A stretch of DNA of 64,000 nt from Enterococcus casseliflavus NBRC 100478. GTDB lineage: Bacteria; Bacillota; Bacilli; Lactobacillales; Enterococcaceae. This document shows positions 35,397 to 44,821 of this stretch, one piece after another. The notes beneath the pieces were generated by a model, which was not told the DNA's origin, searched no databases, and saw nothing but the letters and a program-made list of their open reading frames with translations. Location: contig NZ_BCPT01000001.1 in assembly GCF_001544095.1 (NCBI RefSeq), positions 310,001-374,000 on the forward strand, in the 5' to 3' direction. Position 1 is the stretch's first letter, and the number at the start of each line of letters is the position of its first letter. A program made the position numbers and the translations under genes.

Positions 35397-36518
35397 CTAA
35401 CTTTTATATTCTCGCGGAACCCTTGCTGAAAGGGTACACGCTACTTCATAGTGAATCGTTTCTAACTGGTCTGCAACATCCTGCATCGTAATTTGTTCCC
35501 CATGATTCTCACCGATCAAGGTGACTGGTGTACCGACAGCAAATGCCCGCGGCAAACGAATCATCAATTGATCCATACACACTCGACCGACGATCTCACA
35601 ACGCTCGCCTTCTACTAAGATCGAGAAGCCTTGCATTTTTCGTAACCAGCCGTCAGCATAACCGATAGGCACGGTGCCGATCCATTCCTGACGTGGAGTG
35701 ATATATGTTTCACCATAGCCAATCCCCGCTCCTTTTTCAAGTAATTTCACTTGTATCAGTTCAGAAACGAGCGAAAGCGCAGGTTTTAAGGAAAATGGTT
35801 CGCTCAGCGCATGACCTGATGGGTTCAACCCATACATTGCGATCCCAAAACGGACCATATTTCCTACTGCTTCTTTGTGCCATAAAGAGGTTGCGCTATT
35901 GCCTGTATGTATATATGTCGGCAAATAGGGCAAAACAGTTAAGACTTCTTTAAAACGTTGGTGCTGGGTTTCCCAATAGCTCGTGTCTGCTTGATCCGCT
36001 GTGGAGAAATGGGTAAAGATCCCTTCCCACTCAAAAGAGGGGTGATCTTCTAACCAAAGAACGGCTTGGCGCACTTCTTCGACAGTCAAAAAGCCGATTC
36101 TCCCCATACCAGTATCCACCTTGATATGCACTTTAAGCGGCTTATTTAGAGGGTTCTCCTCTAAATAAGCGCCTGCTTCTATCAGCCAGTCCATCGAAGC
36201 GACTGGAAATGACAAATCATAGGTCGTCAGCAAGGCAATATCACACACGTTCACGACACCTAAGATCAAAATCGGGTCAGTGATCCCTACTTCTCTCAAT
36301 TCGATCGCTTCATCGATCGTCGCAACGCAAAAACCATCTGCGCCGCCTTCTTTGGCTGCAAGAGCGGTTTGAACCGCTCCGTGTCCGTAACCATTCGCTT
36401 TGACCACCGCAAAAAGAAATGTCTCGCTTGGTAAGTGAGCAATCTCATGTTTGATGTTTTCGGTAATCGCAGTTGTATCAATTATCGCTTTCGTTGGTCT
36501 ATGGTAAGCAACCACCAT
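35397..36518 (-). CDS. alr: Alanine racemase
   Basis: 373 residues. The PLP lysine is in VVKANGYGHGA near residue 40, the second-subunit catalytic Tyr in GIGYGETYITP, and VGRVCMDQLMI is conserved. It converts L-Ala to D-Ala for peptidoglycan, feeding the Ddl and MurF steps encoded about 3 kb upstream. Start ATG 36518 with an AGGAA site. It follows acpS after 122 bp and precedes mazF by 9 bp. Confidence 0.96.
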   Translation of the reverse strand: MVVAYHRPTKAIIDTTAITENIKHEIAHLPSETFLFAVVKANGYGHGAVQTALAAKEGGADGFCVATIDEAIELREVGITDPILILGVVNVCDIALLTTYDLSFPVASMDWLIEAGAYLEENPLNKPLKVHIKVDTGMGRIGFLTVEEVRQAVLWLEDHPSFEWEGIFTHFSTADQADTSYWETQHQRFKEVLTVLPYLPTYIHTGNSATSLWHKEAVGNMVRFGIAMYGLNPSGHALSEPFSLKPALSLVSELIQVKLLEKGAGIGYGETYITPRQEWIGTVPIGYADGWLRKMQGFSILVEGERCEIVGRVCMDQLMIRLPRAFAVGTPVTLIGENHGEQITMQDVADQLETIHYEVACTLSARVPREYKS

Positions 36519-36545
36519 TTCCAGTTCCTTCTTTCTACTAATGCT

Positions 36546-36640
36546 TGATCAGACGAACAAATTAAGTTGGTTTTATGTAGTCGGCTGTTCGTCCATGAAG
36601 TATCAACGTCTTCTTGACTGACAGACTACTTCAACTTGGT
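36546..36640. repeat. Inverted repeats between acpS and alr
   Basis: GACGAACA (about 36553-36560) pairs with TGTTCGTC (36586-36593), and a second imperfect pair AAGTTG...GTAGTC with GACTAC...CAACTT spans most of the gap. No T tract follows in the direction of transcription. They may form an mRNA structure that affects alr expression or RNA processing. Confidence 0.4.
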
Positions 36641-37006
36641 TTATTCACTATCTAGTACTTCTAAAATAATTTGTGCAAAAGCAGTATCATTTGTATGGGT
36701 GATACTGACAAACGTTTTTTCTAAAGGATGCGGTGCTTTAGTAACGATCGGTGCACCGAATTCATTGGTCAAGACTTCAATATCATGAAAAGAAACTTTG
36801 CCGATCCCTGTCCCCCAAGCTTTCGAGAACGCTTCTTTGCAGGCATAGCGCCCGCCAAGGAACTCTACCTGACGTTTCAGCGGCAAGCGTGCAAATAATT
36901 TTGCTTCCTTCTCTGTTAAAATACGCGTTATAAACTGAGGTTTTTTTTCAATTAATTCTTTCATTCGAGGCAGCTCGACTGCATCGATCCCGATTCCTTT
37001 GATCAT
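36641..37006 (-). CDS. acpS: Holo-[acyl-carrier-protein] synthase
   Basis: 121 residues starting MIKGIGIDAVELPRM at 37006; a GTG six codons upstream is an alternative. The metal/CoA motifs GIGIDAVE and FLGGRYACKEAFSKAWGTGIG, with catalytic Glu and Asp, are intact. It transfers 4'-phosphopantetheine to acyl carrier protein. First gene of the acpS-alr-mazF cluster. Confidence 0.95.
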   Translation of the reverse strand: MIKGIGIDAVELPRMKELIEKKPQFITRILTEKEAKLFARLPLKRQVEFLGGRYACKEAFSKAWGTGIGKVSFHDIEVLTNEFGAPIVTKAPHPLEKTFVSITHTNDTAFAQIILEVLDSE

Positions 37007-37165
37007 TCTTTTCTCTACCTTCACCTAAGATAGGGTTTTCCAAATTGGAAATACCCCTTGTTCAGCTAGTTACCATTCTACCAAAAAAATGGCGAATTAC
37101 CATTCAAATCTGACGAGTTTATACGGAGATTAAGATTTTCAATCGTTCATATTTGTTTTTTATAT

Positions 37166-37198
37166 AAAAAAAGACCTTGCAAGTTTCCTTACAAGGTC
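37166..37198 (-). terminator. Terminator of cshA
   Basis: GACCTTGTAAG with CTTGCAAGGTC around a GAAA tetraloop, followed by seven Ts on the minus strand (37166-37172), about 12 bp after the stop. Confidence 0.92.
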
Positions 37199-37209
37199 CA
37201 CAAACTTAA

Positions 37210-38733
37210 TTAGTCTTGGTTATTTCTGATTACGAAACCGCGTTTTTTGTCGTTGCTGCGGCGATTGTTTTTACGGGCACCATCTTTTGAATAGTTGCCG
37301 CGGGCTTTATTGCCGTTGCCGCCGCCACGGTTCCCACCGTTTTCTTTGCGGTTACGATTGCCGTTGCTATTGTTGCTGCGACGACCATTTTTGTTGAATG
37401 ATTTTTTCCCTTGAGGCAATGGACGCTCTGGTGTGATCTTGACTGGTGCTAAATCAGCAGGATCTTTTGCCATAGTTTTTAGAAGCAATGCTGCTAAATC
37501 TTGTGCAGAATAACGTTCTAATAGATCGTCGGCTGCTTGCAAGTATTTATCCAAACCATTTTCATCCAATTTGGTTTCAACAGATTCGATTGCGGCACCT
37601 AATTGACCTTTGAACGCTTCTTTTTCGGTCGGTGGGCGCATTGGTGTCATCCGTTTTTTCGTTAAGTTTTCAATGACGTGCAGATAGCTCATTTCGTTTG
37701 GTGTAACGAAAGTCACAGACATTCCGCCTTTTCCAGCACGGCCAGTACGTCCGATCCGGTGAACATAGCTTTCAGGATCTTGAGGAATATCGTAGTTATA
37801 TACGTGTGTAACGCCAGAGATATCCAATCCACGAGCTGCAACGTCTGTGGCAACTAAGATATCTAGTTGACCACTCTTGAATGAACGCAAAACGCTCATC
37901 CGTTTTTGTTGAGAAAGGTCTCCATGAATGCCTTCTGCTTTATAGCCGCGGGCTTCTAAGCCGCGCGCCAATTCATCGACACGACGTTTCGTACGACCAA
38001 AAACGATGGTCAATTCTGGCGTTTGCACATCCAATAAGCGAGTCATGATATCAAATTTTTCGTAATCTTTTGAACGAACATAGTATTGATCAATCAAATC
38101 AGCAGTCATTTCTTTGGCTTTGATCTGTACATGTTCAGGCTCTTTCATGAATTTCACACCGATGTTTTTGATTGCTGGCGGCATTGTTGCTGAAAATAGC
38201 AATGTTTGACGAACATCTGGTACTTGGCTGATGATTTTTTCAATATCTTCCAAGAAGCCCATGTTCAACATTTCATCCGCTTCATCTAATACAAGCGTTT
38301 CAACGGTGCCTAATTTCAAGGTGTGGCGGTTGATATGGTCTAACATACGTCCTGGCGTACCAACTACGATATGGGGACGATCTTTTAGTTGACGGATTTG
38401 ACGGCCGATATCGGCTCCACCGTAAACTGCTTGTACACGAATTTTTTTGTCTTTTCCAAGACGGTACAATTCTTCTTGGGTTTGGATCGCTAATTCACGG
38501 GTTGGGGCAATCACTAATCCTTGTAGTTGATGGTTCGTTGGGTCAATTTTTTCTAACATTGGCAAACCAAATGCGGCGGTTTTACCAGTACCGGTCTGTG
38601 CTTGACCGATCACGTCTTTGCCTGCTAAGGCTAATGGAATCGTTGCTTCTTGGATGGGTGTTGCTTCTTCAAAGCCGGCACGCTCAACAGAAGTCAATAA
38701 TTCGTTGGATAATTCTAGATCTTTAAATTTCAA
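37210..38733 (-). CDS. cshA: DEAD-box ATP-dependent RNA helicase CshA
   Basis: 507 residues. Motif Q at the N-terminus (FEEATPIQ), motif I AQTGTGKT, Ia [42 protein letters not shown]. The C-terminal 90 residues are basic and rich in Asn, Gly and Arg ([20 protein letters not shown]), an RNA-binding tail. It unwinds RNA, acts with the RNA degradosome and supports growth in the cold. Start at 38733 with a CTAGGAGG site. A 240-nt leader with a terminator-like hairpin precedes it. Confidence 0.95.
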   Translation of the reverse strand: MKFKDLELSNELLTSVERAGFEEATPIQEATIPLALAGKDVIGQAQTGTGKTAAFGLPMLEKIDPTNHQLQGLVIAPTRELAIQTQEELYRLGKDKKIRVQAVYGGADIGRQIRQLKDRPHIVVGTPGRMLDHINRHTLKLGTVETLVLDEADEMLNMGFLEDIEKIISQVPDVRQTLLFSATMPPAIKNIGVKFMKEPEHVQIKAKEMTADLIDQYYVRSKDYEKFDIMTRLLDVQTPELTIVFGRTKRRVDELARGLEARGYKAEGIHGDLSQQKRMSVLRSFKSGQLDILVATDVAARGLDISGVTHVYNYDIPQDPESYVHRIGRTGRAGKGGMSVTFVTPNEMSYLHVIENLTKKRMTPMRPPTEKEAFKGQLGAAIESVETKLDENGLDKYLQAADDLLERYSAQDLAALLLKTMAKDPADLAPVKITPERPLPQGKKSFNKNGRRSNNSNGNRNRKENGGNRGGGNGNKARGNYSKDGARKNNRRSNDKKRGFVIRNNQD

Positions 38734-38876
38734 ATGGATCCTCCTAGGCTGGTCATCTTTTCGATGCCTGTTTTTCTATCATCGAAGCGTAGGTTAGTTC
38801 TTCAGAAACACAAGAGTAGTCCCATTTACTCTTATCTTTCTCTCGGTACCGAAAAACCGCTTCACGAAGGCATTAT

Positions 38877-38909
38877 AAAAGGCTAAAACAAGTGTTGTTT
38901 GTCTCAGCC
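38877..38909 (-). terminator. Hairpin in the cshA leader: murF terminator or attenuator
   Basis: GGCTGAGACAA pairs with TTGTTTTAGCC using G-U pairs (11 bp, 7-nt loop) and is followed by TTTTAT. It lies between murF and cshA, but downstream of the best cshA promoter (38980-39008). RNA from that promoter must pass it, so it can act as an attenuator as well as the end of the ddl-murF transcript. Confidence 0.55.
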
Positions 38910-38979
38910 ATCATTTTATCTCAAAACGTCAATGTTTTTTACAGTAATCATTCTGTGCTTCATCTTTCGGCGTTAGATA

Positions 38980-39008
38980 AGTATAACACGCTTTGAAAGT
39001 TTCAGCAA
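38980..39008 (-). promoter_or_regulatory. cshA promoter
   Basis: TTGCTG (39003-39008), 17 bp, TATACT (38980-38985) with TG one base upstream (extended -10), on the minus strand. It predicts a leader of about 240 nt. Confidence 0.7.
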
Positions 39009-39023
39009 GATTTCAACTCCCTT

Positions 39024-40373
39024 TTACATTCCTTTTAGTGCATCAACGACTTCACTCAGGCCCATGCCATTGCTGCCTTTGATCACTAGGCTATCGGAAG
39101 GTTCTAAAGTTTCTATTAAGGAGGCGATCAGCTGTGGTTTTTCATCGATCGCAAAATAGCGCACCTTGTCAGCAAGGGCAGTGTTCGCTAGTCGTTTTTG
39201 CAATGCCTGCATTTCTTTGCCATAAAGGAAAACTAGCTGGAACGAGTCGTCTAAGTGTGCGGTCATCTGCTCATGCATTTGTGCAGAATCCGGTCCTAAT
39301 TCAAGCATATCTGCCAATACGGCGATCCGTCGTCCTGCTAAGGGCAGTTTGCGGAAGCTATCCAATACAAGACCCATGGCCGTCGGATTGGCATTGTAAA
39401 TATCGCTCAAAATCGCTGCCCCATTACCGGCAGTCACCCATTGGGTCCGATTTTTCGTCAATTGAAAATGCGCCAAGCCTTCCTTGATCGCTTCATCTGC
39501 TACACCAAAATGACGTCCTATCCCAATCGCGATCAAGGCATTTTTGACATTATAGCCGCCTAAGACCGGTAAGGTAAAGGTCGTACCTGCAACCGTAAAA
39601 ATCGTCTGATCTTGCGATTCCTCCACGATGTCTCCTTGTAGATCTCCCTCAGTTAAGCCAAAAGTTTCAATGGTCTGCGTTAAATTGGGAACAAAGGGCT
39701 CTAACAATGGTTCATCAGCTGGCATCATAAAGAAGCCGTCTTTTTTCAATCCTGCGGTGATCTCCATTTTGGCTTTGGCGATCCCTTCTCTGGACCCTAA
39801 GTTTTCAATGTGTGCTTCGCCAATCAACGTGATAGCGGCAGCGTCAGGTTCTGCTAAGCGTGAAAGGACTTCGATTTCACCTGCATGATCCATTCCCATT
39901 TCTAAAATCAATACTTGGGTATCTTCTGGCGCATGCAAGATAGTCAAAGGCACGCCTAGTTCATTGTTGTGGTTGCCTTGGGTTTTATAGGTCTGGTACT
40001 TTTGGGCCATGACCGCTTCCACCATATCTTTGGTGGTCGTTTTCCCGTTACTTCCAGTAATACCGATGATTTTCGGTGCAAGCTTTTCTTTATACGCTCG
40101 TGCCAATTGTTGAAACGCTTTGACGGTATCCGTGACAGGAATCACAAGGATGTCTTGCGGCGGTTCGATCGTAGGGTGGCTCCACAGTGTGGCGATCGCC
40201 CCATTGTCTTTGGCTTGTTGGGCAAATTCATGGCCGTCACGGGTCCCCGCTAAGGGAACAAAAAGACTGTTTTCTTTGATCAGACGGCTGTCGAATTCCA
40301 CAGAGGCAAGTGGTGTTTCATTTTCAATTTGCTGACCAAATACGGCAGCGGCTTCTTTTACAGTAAAATTCAT
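39024..40373 (-). CDS. murF: UDP-N-acetylmuramoyl-tripeptide-D-Ala-D-Ala ligase
   Basis: 449 residues. The ATP loop is GITGSNGKTTTKDMV near 110, with Mur ligase segments NNELGVPLTI, EMGMDHAGEI and YNANPTAM. It adds the D-Ala-D-Ala dipeptide made by Ddl to the UDP-MurNAc-tripeptide. It follows ddl after 86 bp containing a terminator-like hairpin. Confidence 0.96.
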   Translation of the reverse strand: MNFTVKEAAAVFGQQIENETPLASVEFDSRLIKENSLFVPLAGTRDGHEFAQQAKDNGAIATLWSHPTIEPPQDILVIPVTDTVKAFQQLARAYKEKLAPKIIGITGSNGKTTTKDMVEAVMAQKYQTYKTQGNHNNELGVPLTILHAPEDTQVLILEMGMDHAGEIEVLSRLAEPDAAAITLIGEAHIENLGSREGIAKAKMEITAGLKKDGFFMMPADEPLLEPFVPNLTQTIETFGLTEGDLQGDIVEESQDQTIFTVAGTTFTLPVLGGYNVKNALIAIGIGRHFGVADEAIKEGLAHFQLTKNRTQWVTAGNGAAILSDIYNANPTAMGLVLDSFRKLPLAGRRIAVLADMLELGPDSAQMHEQMTAHLDDSFQLVFLYGKEMQALQKRLANTALADKVRYFAIDEKPQLIASLIETLEPSDSLVIKGSNGMGLSEVVDALKGM

Positions 40374-40393
40374 CAGGTTCGCTCCTTTTTCCT

Positions 40394-40449
40394 AAAAAAA
40401 GAAAGCACAAGATCGCTTCAAGTATTTTCCTTGAGTTGAGCTGGCTTTC
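40394..40449 (-). terminator. Terminator-like hairpin between ddl and murF
   Basis: GAAAGC (40444-40449) and GCTTTC (40401-40406) close a stem with an inner CTCAAG/CTTGAAG helix, followed by a T7 tract (40394-40400). It lies 21 bp upstream of the murF start, so it may reduce read-through and set a ddl to murF ratio. Confidence 0.65.
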
Positions 40450-40459
40450 TTCCTGCTAT

Positions 40460-41548
40460 TTATTCTGCTTCGTTTTCTGCTTCTTTTTCTGTTGCTTCTA
40501 CATTGGTCAAGAACGAACGTCTTTGATTGAAACGATTCATCCCTAATTGGATCAATTCTTCGATCAAATCCCCATAAGGCAAGCCGGTCTTCTCCCATAG
40601 CAGTGGGTACATGCTGAATTCAGTGAACCCTGGCATCGTGTTCAGCTCATTTAAAAAGAGCTCATTTTTATTGGTCAAAAAGAAATCACAACGGCTCAAT
40701 CCACTGCCGCCTAACATCGTATAGGCTTTTTTCGCAAACTCTTGAGCTTTGGCTTGTGTTTCTTCTGGAATTTGTGCAGGAATCTGCATCTCGATTCGGT
40801 TGTCAATGTATTTGGAATTGTAATCATAAAAGGCAACATCTTTTACGATTTCTCCCGGCATTGTGGTCCGAACGTCTTCGTTTCCAAGAACGGCTACTTC
40901 GATCTCACGGGCTTCGATTCCTTGTTCAACGATCGCTCGGGTATCGTAGCGATACGCTTCTTGTAGCGCATTTTGTAGTTCTTCTCGGTTCTCGGCTTTC
41001 GAGATACCGACACTTGAGCCCATGTTGGCAGGTTTGACAAACATCGGATAAAGCAGACTGCCTTCACATTGATCGAAAATCTTTTTCGGATTTTCTTTCC
41101 ACGCATTTTTCAAGACTGGTACATAGGGAACTTGTGGAATCCCTGCAGCTTGCAAGATATACTTGGTCATGATTTTGTCCATCCCACAGGCACTAGTCAA
41201 GACACCGGCTCCGACATAAGGCATTCCGATGGTTTCTAAAAATCCTTGGATCGTGCCGTCTTCGCCGTTTGGTCCGTGAAGTAAAGGAAAGACGATCGCG
41301 TCTTCTTCGTAGATTGCCCCAGGTGAAATTTCTTCCCCTTTGGTTTCTTCATTGGTCAATGCCAAAGTATCTGGAGACGTTGGCGCCTCAGTCAATAATG
41401 GGCCTTTTAACCAGCGTCCTTCTTTGGTGATCATTACTAATTGAACTTGGTAGTAATTATAATATACAGCATTAACAACTGAAAAAGCGGATAACAGTGA
41501 TACCTCATGTTCTGCACTGCGTCCCCCGTATAATAAAATGATTTTCAA
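40460..41548 (-). CDS. ddl: D-alanine-D-alanine ligase
   Basis: 362 residues. ATP-grasp enzyme: LLYGGRSAEHEVSLLSA at the N-terminus, PMFVKPANMGSSVGISK near 165, LNELNTMPGFTEFSMYP near 305. These active-site segments fit the D-Ala-D-Ala enzyme rather than the VanA-type D-Ala-D-Lac ligase. The acidic tail (EATEKEAENEAE) is unusual. It feeds MurF downstream. Confidence 0.96.
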   Translation of the reverse strand: MKIILLYGGRSAEHEVSLLSAFSVVNAVYYNYYQVQLVMITKEGRWLKGPLLTEAPTSPDTLALTNEETKGEEISPGAIYEEDAIVFPLLHGPNGEDGTIQGFLETIGMPYVGAGVLTSACGMDKIMTKYILQAAGIPQVPYVPVLKNAWKENPKKIFDQCEGSLLYPMFVKPANMGSSVGISKAENREELQNALQEAYRYDTRAIVEQGIEAREIEVAVLGNEDVRTTMPGEIVKDVAFYDYNSKYIDNRIEMQIPAQIPEETQAKAQEFAKKAYTMLGGSGLSRCDFFLTNKNELFLNELNTMPGFTEFSMYPLLWEKTGLPYGDLIEELIQLGMNRFNQRRSFLTNVEATEKEAENEAE

Positions 41549-41596
41549 AAGAATTTCCTCCTGTATTCATTGATTCTACCAAACTAAGTCTTCCAC

Positions 41597-41605
41597 ATTT
41601 TAGCA
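41597..41605 (-). promoter_or_regulatory. Extended -10 promoter of ddl
   Basis: TGCTAAAAT on the minus strand, 49 bp upstream of the ddl ATG; no clear -35. Confidence 0.5.
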
Positions 41606-41666
41606 CAAAATCGACCAACCGGCATTAAATCTTGCAGAAATTTCTTTAAGCTTACACAGTCGTTAG

Positions 41667-41695
41667 TTGAATGTTTTTCATTTTGTCAGTACTAT
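41667..41695 (+). promoter_or_regulatory. Promoter of the AarF-family gene
   Basis: TTGAAT (41667-41672), 17 bp, TACTAT (41690-41695), 36 bp before the ATG at 41731. Confidence 0.55.
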
Positions 41696-41730
41696 GAATA
41701 TATCACGGCACGTTTAAAGAGGTGGGACCT

Positions 41731-43473
41731 ATGACAGAACAAACCGCTCCTTCTAGAAAAGGACGATTAAAACAAATCGTTCAAGTCTTTTTGAAATACA
41801 AAGTCGTTCAAAATATCAGCAAACAGCAGCACCCCGAAATGGTGCGTCAAGCGTTTGAAGAATTAGGACCAACATTTATCAAAATCGGGCAGATGCTTTC
41901 GGTCCGCAATGATCTGCTTTCCAGCACCTTTGTCGATGAATTCAAGCAGCTGCAGGACAATGTCAAAAGCGATCCATTTCCCAAGGTCAAAGCACTGCTG
42001 GAAACAGAACTGCAGCAACCGCTAACGGAAGTTTTTTCCGCTTTTGATGAAATTCCAGTCGCCTCAGCTTCCATCGGACAAGCCCATCGAGCAAACTTGA
42101 TCAGCGGCAAAGAAGTGATCGTCAAAGTGCAGCATCCAGGGATCATTGCGGCAATTCAAGTGGATCTCGATCTTTTTGAAAAAGCCCTGCCGTTGGTTCG
42201 CGCAATTCCAGAAGCCAATGTGGTGGATTTAAAAAGCGTGCTAAGCGAAGTCCGACGATCCCTTGCCAATGAAACAAATTTTTTACAAGAGATGAAAAAT
42301 GCACAGGAATTCTACCGCAACAATCACCAAGACCCGCAGTTGGCATTGCCAAAAGTTTATCCCGAATGGTGTACCCAAAAAGTATTAGTCATGGATTACA
42401 TGGCAGGTGAAAGCTTGAATTGCTTACTGACCCGCAAAAATCAAGACATCGTTTATGACAATCAGTCCGTTAAAGCAGTGAAAAAACAAGTGGGGACGCT
42501 ATTAGTCGAAAACTTTATGAAACAAGTCTTTGAAGATGGCTTCTTTCACGCTGATCCACATCCTGGCAATCTTTTCTTGCATGTCTTCACGGATCAAGCC
42601 AACCGCCCACAACCATTTCAAGTCAAGCAGCGCGTCGGTGTCCTCGGCGGGGTCGATTATTCGTTGAAATGGCAAGAAGAAGCTGTCATGCCGCCTTACC
42701 AAGTGATTTTCTTGGACTTTGGGATGATGGGTCATTTGGATCAGTCTTTACGCAGCCGTTTAGCCGATGCGTTGATTGCTCTTTATACCCAAGACACCCA
42801 AGAAGTCGGTAAAGCCGTCTTGCGGTTGTGCAACAGCAGCGGCAGTTCCTTTGACGAAGTCGCCTTCTATCAGGATCTTCAAAAATTTGTTGAAAACTAC
42901 TATAATATGCCGCTAAAGGATATCGACTTGCAAAAAGTGATGGCTGAAGTCATCACGATCTGCCATGATAACCAACTGCAGATGCATCGAGACATCACCT
43001 TGCTGATCAAGGCTTTTGGTACCTTGGAAGGTGTGATCAAAGCCTTAGATCCCGAATTATCAATGATGGAAGTCACTCAGCCTTTTGCACAAAAATATTT
43101 CCTGCAGCAGCTGAGTATTGAAGACGAGGTGAAAAAAAGCGCCTTGGCAACCGCAAAAAGCTTGCGGGCACTTAGCCATCTTCCCGATCGGACCTTGGCT
43201 GTCTTAGACACTTTTGCGACTGGTAAACACCGATTGAATCTAGAGATCCGCGAACAAAAACAGCTATTGGACCGCTTTGATCAGATGGTCAATCGACTGG
43301 TGATCGGTATTATTCTAGCTGCGGTCATCCTTGGCTCTTCCTTATTGGTGGTCGCCAGCCCGCAACAAGGAGCCTTCGTCCATCAGATGGGGATCTTCGG
43401 ATATACCTTAGCATTTTTCGCGATCGTGGCTTTAGTCGGCAAATACTTCTATGATCGTTTTCGCAAGAAATAA
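41731..43473 (+). CDS. AarF/UbiB (ABC1/ADCK) family atypical kinase
   Basis: 580 residues starting MTEQTAPSRKGRLKQ at 41731 with a GAGGTGGG site; an in-frame GTG three codons earlier lies in that site. The family motifs are present: KxGQ as IKIGQMLSVRND, the Ala-rich loop ASIGQAHRA, NETNFLQEM, FHADPHPGN and LDFGMMG. Two C-terminal membrane helices (about 520-545 and 553-573) anchor it. Enterococci make demethylmenaquinone, so a role in quinone or isoprenoid lipid handling is plausible by analogy with UbiB/COQ8. A direct substrate is not known. Confidence 0.88.
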   Translation: MTEQTAPSRKGRLKQIVQVFLKYKVVQNISKQQHPEMVRQAFEELGPTFIKIGQMLSVRNDLLSSTFVDEFKQLQDNVKSDPFPKVKALLETELQQPLTEVFSAFDEIPVASASIGQAHRANLISGKEVIVKVQHPGIIAAIQVDLDLFEKALPLVRAIPEANVVDLKSVLSEVRRSLANETNFLQEMKNAQEFYRNNHQDPQLALPKVYPEWCTQKVLVMDYMAGESLNCLLTRKNQDIVYDNQSVKAVKKQVGTLLVENFMKQVFEDGFFHADPHPGNLFLHVFTDQANRPQPFQVKQRVGVLGGVDYSLKWQEEAVMPPYQVIFLDFGMMGHLDQSLRSRLADALIALYTQDTQEVGKAVLRLCNSSGSSFDEVAFYQDLQKFVENYYNMPLKDIDLQKVMAEVITICHDNQLQMHRDITLLIKAFGTLEGVIKALDPELSMMEVTQPFAQKYFLQQLSIEDEVKKSALATAKSLRALSHLPDRTLAVLDTFATGKHRLNLEIREQKQLLDRFDQMVNRLVIGIILAAVILGSSLLVVASPQQGAFVHQMGIFGYTLAFFAIVALVGKYFYDRFRKK

Positions 43474-43531
43474 ATAAGCACCTTCAATTCCCGTGGTTCA
43501 TGCAGAAGCTGGGTCTTGAGGGTGCTTATTT
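43472..43531. terminator. Bidirectional terminator between the AarF and YaiI genes
   Basis: AAATAAGCACCTTCAA (43472-43487) pairs with TTGAGGGTGCTTATTT (43516-43531) around a 28-nt loop. It overlaps both stop codons of the convergent pair. Confidence 0.75.
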
Positions 43532-43978
43532 TGCAAGGGTCTGTCGCAATTCGTTTTCAAAGATTCGTTTGAAGGCTTCCCGATCCTCTTTCGTAAAGGG
43601 CTTCGGTCCTTTTGTACGCTTGCCTGCTTTACGCATCTGCGCACCTAAGTAGCGTTGTCCAAGTAAAAAATCGATCGTTTCTGGCAAATACTCTGTGCCG
43701 TTATGGTGAAAAACCCGCGCTTTTTTCGGCAAGACCAAAGAGGCTAACCCATAATCTTGGGTAACGAGAAAATCACCGGGCTCTATTTCCTTCACGATTT
43801 CATAATCCGCACGATCCGAGCCTTTGTCGACATAGACAAAGTGAACATGGGCAGGATAATCTTTGGTCGTGTAATGATCGACACTGGTGACGATCACCAC
43901 CGGCAGCTGATATTGCTGGGCCAGCTCAATCACTTCGTTTTTCACTGGCGATCCATCGCCGTCAATAAAAAGTCGCAT
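43526..43978 (-). CDS. YaiI/YqxD family protein (DUF188)
   Basis: 150 residues starting MRLFIDGDGSPVKNEV at 43978, next to a GGGGAG site; the longer frame upstream is not typical of the family. DGDGSPV, the SDHYTT-like segment (SVDHYTTKDYP), DKGSDRADYEI, TQDYGLASLVL and the C-terminal KRTKGPKPFTKEDREAF are diagnostic. The PIN-like arrangement of aspartates suggests a nuclease, but no activity is established. Confidence 0.9.
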   Translation of the reverse strand: MRLFIDGDGSPVKNEVIELAQQYQLPVVIVTSVDHYTTKDYPAHVHFVYVDKGSDRADYEIVKEIEPGDFLVTQDYGLASLVLPKKARVFHHNGTEYLPETIDFLLGQRYLGAQMRKAGKRTKGPKPFTKEDREAFKRIFENELRQTLAK

Positions 43979-44145
43979 CTCCACACTCCCCTCACAAGTT
44001 TCTTCGTTTACAATTACTTCTATTGTAAGAGGAGCAAGGCGAAGATGCAAGCAGACTTTACAACCGTTTCCTTGAGGATGTATTTAAAGCTTCAGGAAGA
44101 GCAACTGCCTCCGCCCTAATAACTAGCAGCTACCCTAAGCAAGGC

Positions 44146-44811
44146 TTATCCCTCAACTTTAGCAAATGCTCGCTCTTTTAGCTCATAAACGACATCGCAA
44201 GCCTTGGCTACTTCTTGTTCATGGGTCACTAAGATAATACATTTTTTTTGCTCATGAGCAATTTCTTGAAATAGTTTGACGATTTCTTTAGATGTCGTTT
44301 CATCCAAGTTTCCAGTCGGTTCATCGGCTACGATCAGCTCATGTTCACAGCACAACGCGCGAACGATAGCGACCCGCTGCTGTTGCCCACCCGATAATTG
44401 GGTCACTTTTTTCAGTGCCAGCTCTTCCGTGATGCCAACTTTGGCTAAGTTGGCTAAAGCATAGGCCTTTTTATCGGCTTGCTGCGACTTCGCGATCGCC
44501 ATCGCTGTGATCACATTGTCCAGTGCCGACATATAAGGCAATAGATTATACGCTTGGAACACGATGGAAACATCTTTGCGGCGGTATTCTCGCAATCCGA
44601 TTTTTGCTAACGTTTCTTCATTGTAGAAAATCTTTCCTTCTTTCGGTGTATCTAGGCCCGTGATCAGTGACAGGAAAGTTGTTTTCCCCGATCCGCTAGA
44701 ACCTAAGATCGCATACATCTTGCCAGGTTCAAAGGTCAAATCAACGTCACGAAACAGCGCTTCTGCTTCGCTTTGATACCAATATCCTAATTGTTCTGTT
44801 CGTAATGTCAT
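44146..44811 (-). CDS. ABC transporter ATP-binding protein (MacB/LolD type)
   Basis: 221 residues. Walker A GSSGSGKTT, signature QLSGGQQQR, Walker B LIVADEPTGNLD, H-loop THEQEVA. The DEPTGNLD sequence and short length are typical of MacB/LolD/Salmonella-type efflux ATPases that work with FtsX-like permeases. The permease gene is 10 bp upstream in the same operon. Such pairs transduce ATP energy to substrates outside the membrane. Confidence 0.93.
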   Translation of the reverse strand: MTLRTEQLGYWYQSEAEALFRDVDLTFEPGKMYAILGSSGSGKTTFLSLITGLDTPKEGKIFYNEETLAKIGLREYRRKDVSIVFQAYNLLPYMSALDNVITAMAIAKSQQADKKAYALANLAKVGITEELALKKVTQLSGGQQQRVAIVRALCCEHELIVADEPTGNLDETTSKEIVKLFQEIAHEQKKCIILVTHEQEVAKACDVVYELKERAFAKVEG

Positions 44812-44821
44812 GTCGTTCCTC

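Noticed and set aside
40460-41548. Vancomycin-resistance D-Ala-D-Lac or D-Ala-D-Ser ligase
   Set aside because: Motifs and context (next to murF, no vanHX, vanT or vanXY) fit the housekeeping Ddl.
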